A stretch of DNA of 64,000 nt, taken from NCBI GenBank assembly GCA_905221605.1, contig CAJNDS010000180.1, forward strand, positions 747,001 through 811,000, written 5' to 3'. The stretch comes from Symbiodinium natans. Lineage: Eukaryota; Sar; Dinophyceae; Suessiales; Symbiodiniaceae. The notes under the pieces were generated by a model that was not told where the DNA came from, made no database searches, and saw only the letters and a program-made list of their open reading frames with translations. This document shows positions 57,860 through 64,000 of the stretch, in pieces. The translations under genes and the position numbers were made by a program. Position 1 is the stretch's first letter. Every line of letters starts with the position of its first letter.

Positions 57860-57949
57860 TGACTGCTGCTGCTCCGCCCGCCGTCACGGAAACAGTTCTG
57901 ATTGCCACCGTCGTTTTTGCGCAGCGTGGACTTCCTCACCCATGCATAT

Positions 57950-58090
57950 GCTGTCAAGTCGCTGGCTCCATCAACGAATCTGCGCTGAATGACTGCAGCT
58001 CCTTGCGACATGTTGTGCGATGGCAGGCGAATCCTCATGTCCATCACATTGTTTACGGACCTGGTGCGCGCCCCTTGTTCGGTGATGCTC
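57950..58090 (+). mobile_element. Second 3' retrotransposon fragment
   Basis: LRHVVRWQANPHVHHIVYGP here parallels YLRWQPRPHLHTVVYGQ at 54,290-54,350, and the DNA is also alike (GCGATGGCAGGCGAATCCTC against GCGGTGGCAGCCACGTCCAC). The frame then breaks before any Cys knuckle. It is a shorter relic of the same family, on the strand opposite to the RT remnant it overlaps at its edge. Confidence 0.5.
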
Positions 58091-58099
58091 CTGCGACGT

Positions 58100-59939
58100 C
58101 GTGCGGCTCGCCGTGAGAATGGCACCCACGCAGTGCAACCACGGCGTATCACGGCGTGGGCGGATAGGAATGAAGCACAGAGTGTGCGAAGGTCTTTGTG
58201 CAAAGGGAGCATTTCATACACAGCAAGAGAATTGTCAAGTGCGAAGCGACTACTGGCTTTATGTTTTTTTCGAAATCATGTTTGCCAAGGTCTCGCGAAA
58301 CAAGACGTCAAAGCAACGGGCCGGTCGTAATCGCGGTCAACGGCTCTTCGCCAGAGCGACAACAACTCCATGTTTCCACAGCCGACAGAGTTCTGGCACC
58401 TTGCCACCACGGACTGTCAACACTTGGCCAGGGATAATTTTCAAGCCCGTCGAGACTCAAGCAAAGCTGTGTGAACAGAAGGTCCCCGGAATCCCGAAGT
58501 GGCTGCAACTGGAGCACTGGGTGCCCACACCGCTCGCGCAGCAGCCTCTGCGACACCAGTGTCGTCATCCAACAACAGGGGCTCACCTGCACATGCAAAG
58601 ATTGCAAAGATGCAGTATCCTGACGCCACCTCTGGCAATCGCGCAGCTTGGTGGTCACCACCAACAACACTCCACAACCGATGAAGGAAACATGAGCTAT
58701 GGCTGCTATTGCTGCTATGGGCTATGGTGATTCAATTCGCCACCGGGGGCGATTGCTCGGAAATGCCGTGAGGAATCTAGATCCAGGTTCATCACAAGAT
58801 CATGGGCGCCAGTTCCTTGGAGAACGGCAACACTGCTGTAAGGCGACGACACAGACTCAGCATTTGCGCTTCTAGCAGCTTGTCCAGAGTTGCCTTGCAA
58901 TAAATTGGCGGCAGCTGGAATTTAACAGCTTAACACCGTGGAAAACACATTCATGACCTTTCCTGACGCTTCTCAGGCTAGAGCTTCCCCGTGGGTCGCA
59001 AGCTGGCAGACCAATTTTGCCACCATGGAGCGCAACTGAGCGCAACTGGGGTGCTGCATGTATGCATCAATCCTATGTTGGAATGGGCAAGTTGCCAGCT
59101 GCGTACGAACTGTGAGGGGCCAGCACGGGGATCTGCAGCAGTTGCTCCCTCAGCATGGCATGAAAGACGGGTGTCTTTGGCCGTGGTTCAGCTTTCCCGA
59201 GTACCACGCTTGCTGTAAAAATGTTTTAACATCCTCCTCCATGAACAGGGGCCTCACCTGGCTGTTTGAAGAGCAAATAAGGGCGCGCACTTTGCTGTTG
59301 TTGGATAGATGGGGAATCTCTCCGCCTCATCGAAGTCGGTAAGGCCTTCCAGAGCAAGTACTAAAGGCCTCGGCTCCGGATGTTGTCAGCACAACAGCCA
59401 TCGGTTCGGCACAATGCGACTCTTTGAGGGGGCGGCTCTACATCTTCAGCGGCGGCCGATGCTAAAGCCTACTAGGGGCAGAACTGCCAGACAGGTCCCA
59501 AATCGTTGGAAGGATGCCATGAATACCAAAACCTGCCAAACCGACCTCACATATTTGCCGCACGGAGAAGCTGTCCAGCAGAAGGCGTGCTGCCTGCGCA
59601 AAGGCTGGCCACTGGCGACCAATGCTAGTGTCATCTATCAGCACCAGACGATCACCAAGCTTAAGAATCGTAGACAGGGCAATCGGTCCAATCGGACTCA
59701 ACAGCAAAATGGTTCTGCTGCTAGAACGCAGCCACACCCAACATCCTCTACGAATAAAGGGCTGTTTTGCATCGTTCCTGCATGTCATGTCTCGCATGCT
59801 ACTTGGGTGGGGTAGGATTGTGAGCTAGGACTGTAACTACGCGGTGCAGCTCGAGTACGTCACGATTGCGAGACATGAGAGACGAACAACAACTTTCAAG
59901 TGGAAATGTCGGCCCAAAAAACCCAAGTCTTCGCAGCTG

Positions 59940-59978
<39 letters not shown>

Positions 59979-62580
59979 TGTATAACCCAGTCTCGTTCGG
60001 CGAGCACGCCCAACAAAAACTGCCCATGTTGCCTGAATTACGCGAGGCCCGCTAACGAATTCTTTGGCGGCCGCTGCCGGCGTGGCCATGTTTGCAACAA
60101 GCCTATGTATACACACAAAGTCGAGTGACACGGTTCATACTTGTCTGTCTGCTATGCAAGGTTTCCTGGCATGCTTTGTGGCCGTGCGCATTGTCTTCAG
60201 CCGGGATTGTTCTCAAGAGGCTAAGCATTCGAAACAGACGCTGGATTCTACATTGCTTATTTCGGCTGTTAACCTACAAATACCCCATCGTGTCAAGAAC
60301 GATGTGCTGCAATTCGCTTGCCTTCCCCGGGCTACTAAGCAGATGCTGGAGCCGAACAACGCAGGCATGCAAACACAGATTGTACAATGGATGGTGTTTT
60401 TTTAGTTTAGGATTTCGAGGGCTGTTATCATTCGAAGCATCTCGCCTTAGCCAAGTCCAAGCCATACTTTTTGTCCAGTAAGTCGGCGGCATGCCGGTTT
60501 CAACAATCGTGCTTCATTGGCTTGACCGACCACTACCTCTAAGGATGGCGAGCCGTGACCTTTGAGAGTCCAAGCCCTACGTAGTTTCAGAAATTCATTG
60601 ACACGTGGGAGTTTACAAAACTCGGGTCCTTTCATGCTTCATACCAAAAAACACTCCCCACGCCTCATAGTCTAAAGGATCTTGGGCATCTTGGGACACT
60701 TGGAGCTTGTCGGTGTTTCGCGAGCAGGAGATTCGCCTTTGGGGAGAGTTCGGGCCCAGCGGTGTTTGAGTGCTCAAAATCACCGGCCAAAAATAATCAG
60801 TCCAGACCTTTTATGACAAAGGGCCATGTGTTTATGAAGGAAAGGCTCTCTTGTTGCTTGTTACTTGCCTATTTTTTAGAATAGGATGAACTGCCCAATT
60901 TATCTGCTGGGTAGATATACTATGATGAAGAGAAGGAGGAGCTCTGGAGCTTTATCAGAACCGGAAGATGAAACAGGTTCAGTTTGTTTCACACGAATAA
61001 AGACTGGCATCATTCTGATTAACCTGAAAGAAAACGACACTGATCTCTCTGATTAAGAACGAAAAAGGTGTTTCCTATTTGTAGAAGTGAAGGGACTTAA
61101 GGCGTCGTGCTCTCTTGCGTGATATTGAGAACGGGCTGAGCCTTCTTAGCTCATCTTGTCGGTAGTGTTTGCTTCTTTGCAAGCGAAGAAGCTAGGGAGG
61201 GTTAGGCCCCGGGTTGAGTGTTCACAATTGAGGGTGGCCGACCTTTATGTCGGAGATGTGCAGGGAACCTACGAAGAAGAGGGTCCAAGGGTTTAGGGCT
61301 TGAAGCTATGGGCTTGTAGGGGCTTTTTGTTGTCCAGAATTTCAGCCGCGTCTTGTGTCTTGCTCTTGCACATGCCAATCAACAATGCGGAAAACCTTGT
61401 GTCTTGGGGCATAACATATGTGAATGTAGATATATATGCATACATACATACATACATACATACATACATACATACATACATACATACATACAATGTTACA
61501 TTTGGCTCCGACCCCGCTCTGCAGGAGTAGATGCAGGGTACCGATGATCTGAAAAGCAAATGTTTTCGGCACGGTGACAGCACAATCCTTGAGACGGTTT
61601 TCGTCGAGAGACGCAAGAAACGGGTCTCGGGATTCAACCTCGACCCGCAACGCACGAATCTGCGTCTACAACATTCTACAACCTGCAAACGCACCTAGTC
61701 CTCGATCCGAGGCATGTTCCAAACAGCATGATCCCCACCATCTACGACAATGGGAAGATAATCGCTGATGTAGATAGACACTAATGCCTTGCATGCCCCT
61801 TCGGTGCACTTTCTTTTCTCTCTATGCAAGGAACTGCTCCTCCTTTAGCAACTTGCTTGCCTGTCTGACAACTGCATCAACTGCCGCCACCGAAGCTTTC
61901 TGCACACGACCTTCGCAGGATCCTCGGTGCTCCGCGTTCACTTCGATAACGCTCCAGAACTGCCGATGTTGTGGATCGTGAAGCTGAAGTTGTGGCCCGT
62001 GCCGACGCAGGTCGCTAGATCGCTAGAGCTGTTTGCACCCCTGAGGGCACCTTGCGGCGGTGTGTTCTCGATAGCCCGTACCTTACTGATGATGTACAAC
62101 CTCCTTCGAAGGGAAAGCTCCATGGCCGGCCACCTCCAGTATGCGGTCCACCGTTCTCATGGTGAGGAGGATGGCGTCCTCCTGTGCAGATCGGTGAAGT
62201 TGCCCTGAAGATCCGTGAATGCTGAACCATTCCAGCATGATATCGACATCGACCCAGGGCCACAAAGAAGCTTTAGCGATGGGGAATGCTAGTTTTGTGG
62301 TTGTGGGATCGGGGGTGAGGAGGTGGAGGGAGGTGGGGACGGACCGACTACCTGTTAAATTCCCTGCCTGGCGGTCGCCCGACTGTAATGCTTCTCGGAA
62401 GCTGCCCAGTTGGTGTTCAAACCTCGGGAAGAGTTTGATATAGCAACTGCCAGCTACAATCGACAACTGCTGGGGAGGCAATTTTCAAGCTGCGGGCCCC
62501 ATCCAACACCCATGCTTTTGCCATCTTTTGCCCGAACCGGACATGTCATGTTCTGGTCATGCTTGGCTCTCATGCAACCG
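58100..62580. other. Host sequence with no supported gene
   Basis: Short frames only. Microsatellites are (CA)n at 59945-59975 and (CATA)n at 61437-61491. The part 60,640-61,290 has no frame of 60 codons and an AT-richer centre (60,780-61,100). Confidence 0.4.
61437..61491. repeat. (CATA)n microsatellite
   Basis: About 13 perfect tetranucleotide units. Frames through it (poly YIHT or YVCM) are artefacts. Confidence 0.95.
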
Positions 62581-62587
62581 TGGAAGC

Positions 62588-62810
62588 CTATGACACGCTG
62601 ATTTTCCGGGCGCCCTGCGTCGTCTCGCCAAAGCCGTAGAGCTGCTCAGAGTGAGCCACGTCCAGGCCTAAGAGGCGGGATGTTGCGATGCACAATTCAA
62701 CGCTTGGGGGGGGGGTCCCGGAAGCCTGGGCCATCTCTCCAAGGCACTCTTCCAGTCCAAGCGATGCCAAAGGAAAGGGAAGCCGAAGTTGTGGAGTTTC
62801 AGGGAGGCCT
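62588..62810 (-). CDS. Putative last exon of the oxidoreductase gene
   Basis: After a CTGCAG|G acceptor near 62,810 the minus strand encodes GLPETPQLRLPFPLASLGLE, then SVELCIATSRLLGLDVAHSE, and stops at 62,588. The helix before the stop would suit the C-terminus of a Gfo/Idh/MocA protein. A run of ten C at about 62,706-62,715 on the reverse strand makes the frame vulnerable to sequencing error. The link to the exon at 62,841 is inferred from strand and distance. Confidence 0.35.
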
Positions 62811-62840
62811 GCAGCTCAGGCAGAGATGACAAGTTTTTCT

Positions 62841-63947
62841 TCACAACGGCCTGAAGCACTGTGAGGAAGAGTCAGCAACAAACAGCGTTAGACGTTGACA
62901 TCTTTTTGATTCGGCTTTCTGGTCCGGCGCCTGTCCATCGGAGGTCTGTCCCAAAGCTGAGACGCTCCACGTGAAAGGATCAAGGAGTGAATCTCTAGCC
63001 ATTGACATGGAAACATTGACAACCAAGGATGGGTACAGGTAAAGCTCCAGTGTAGCAGCCAAGGAGAACCGACTTTCGTTGGCCGATACTACATGTGCAT
63101 CAAAAGCACCTGTCGACCACAAGAGCATGTCGACACAGTACCACCAACGATCAAAATTCTTCACCCGCTCCGCCAAGCGTTCGTCTGGTCGCATGGAGTC
63201 GTCACTGCTCACCAGGCTCCACATGCGGCGCAGCCAAGCTTTAGGGTCCAACATTGAGAACCTCACCTCCACAGATCGGAGCGGGGCGACACCACCGTCC
63301 AGAATGTTCAAGGACATCAGCTGCTTTGCCCGCTTGGCTGCTGGATGATAGCGGTAGTGCCCGGCTTCGAAGACCATGCGCCCAGTGCGTTTGGCTTCCT
63401 GGGCCAACTCTGATGCCTCGTTTGCATTTAGCACTGCTGGCTTCTCCAGCAGGACGTCTTTGCCCGCACGCATTGCTGCAATGGCCCACTCTAGATGTAA
63501 GGCCGTTGGCAGTCCGATATATACCGCATCGACATCGTCTCTCGCCAGCAGGCTGGAATACGCGTGTGGCCCCCCATGAAAGGCAGGAATGTCGTACTGG
63601 GCGGCATAATTCTTTGCACGCTGCGTGTCTCGCGCCGCGACAGCAGACACAACGATGTCTTTCCTCTTATCTGCAGCGCTGACGACTGCTGCTCTTGCAA
63701 TAAACGAAGCTCCCAAGATGCCTATCCGAAGAGCATCTGAATCCTTGCTGTCCAAAGGCACCAACGTTTGCGACAATCTCCACAAGCGCAATGCCACTGG
63801 CCAAAGGAATGCACCTCCGCTGGCAACAATCACAACGATGACCGGACAAACGTATTGCATAAGGAGCACCAGCCGCATGGCGATAGCATTCGACAGAGAA
63901 AAGTCTTGCACCTTGTTTGACACTTGATATTGCTTGGATCCTGTCAT
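62841..63947 (-). CDS. Gfo/Idh/MocA-family NAD(P)-dependent oxidoreductase, membrane-anchored
   Basis: Members of this family oxidise or reduce sugars, inositols and related alcohols with NAD(P). Residues 25-55 are a hydrophobic segment (LVLLMQYVCPVIVVIVASGG), giving a likely N-terminal membrane anchor not usual for the family. The Rossmann fold follows: RIGILGASFIA at 74-84 as the nucleotide loop, DVDAVYIGLPTALHLEWAI at about 138-156, and LLEKP at 166-170, the conserved EKP motif whose Lys is catalytic. EAGHYRYHPAAKRA near residue 200 matches the start of the substrate domain. The 368-residue frame ends in a stop that probably lies in an intron, because the usual C-terminal beta-sheet end is short; a candidate last exon is at 62,588-62,810. 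The substrate cannot be told. Confidence 0.8.
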   Translation of the reverse strand: MTGSKQYQVSNKVQDFSLSNAIAMRLVLLMQYVCPVIVVIVASGGAFLWPVALRLWRLSQTLVPLDSKDSDALRIGILGASFIARAAVVSAADKRKDIVVSAVAARDTQRAKNYAAQYDIPAFHGGPHAYSSLLARDDVDAVYIGLPTALHLEWAIAAMRAGKDVLLEKPAVLNANEASELAQEAKRTGRMVFEAGHYRYHPAAKRAKQLMSLNILDGGVAPLRSVEVRFSMLDPKAWLRRMWSLVSSDDSMRPDERLAERVKNFDRWWYCVDMLLWSTGAFDAHVVSANESRFSLAATLELYLYPSLVVNVSMSMARDSLLDPFTWSVSALGQTSDGQAPDQKAESKRCQRLTLFVADSSSQCFRPL

Positions 63948-64000
63948 TGAGCTTTTGTCAACTTCTGTCGGTGCCGTTCAAAGCATTTCGAATAGATAGC

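Overview
This window joins two unlike DNAs. Bases 1 to about 6,250 are AT-rich and carry densely packed, intronless genes of a DNA virus-like element. The element is cut by the left window edge. It has the C-terminus of one gene, a 786-residue fibre-like protein with an S74 self-cleaving chaperone domain, a DNA-packaging ATPase on the opposite strand, and six or seven small genes, two of them with Cys pairs that suggest zinc binding. Four perfect or near-perfect hairpins, each with a 6-nt loop, sit at gene ends. TATATA tracts abut several start codons. The gene set fits a polinton-like virus, virophage or small relative of the nucleocytoplasmic viruses of a protist; I cannot place it further. 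The ATPase is broken by a one-unit slip in a TA repeat and also lacks the P-loop Ser/Thr, so the copy is probably decaying.

From about 6,300 to 64,000 the sequence is a GC-moderate, repeat-rich eukaryotic nuclear genome with short exons. The introns I could place by reading frame start with GC, GA or GT and end AG, with G nearly always following. This mix is a known dinoflagellate trait, so I infer a dinoflagellate host. TTTAGGG-type telomere-like tracts (14.3-14.4 kb and 36.2 kb) fit this.

Host layout, left to right: two minisatellites (6.3-6.9 and 7.5-7.6 kb); a long multi-exon gene on the minus strand (16.7 down to 12.7 kb, perhaps to 10.2 kb) for a multi-pass membrane protein of unknown role; a proline-rich gene (17.1-17.7 kb); a two-exon sulfotransferase (18.6-20.3 kb); a (CT)n-rich repeat region (24.3-26.9 kb); a long stretch with no gene I can support (27-43 kb); several minus-strand candidate exon clusters of unknown function (43.1-43.5, 44.8-47.1, 48.8-52.2 kb); a composite repeat bounded by inverted repeats (47.2-48.7 kb); fragments of non-LTR retrotransposons (54.2-58.1 kb); and a Gfo/Idh/MocA-type oxidoreductase at the right end (62.6-63.9 kb). 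Every host protein gene recognised lies on the minus strand, as in the unidirectional gene arrays of dinoflagellates.

I found no tRNA, rRNA or CRISPR array. Exon borders were placed by hand from frame continuity and AG|G signals, and no database was searched.
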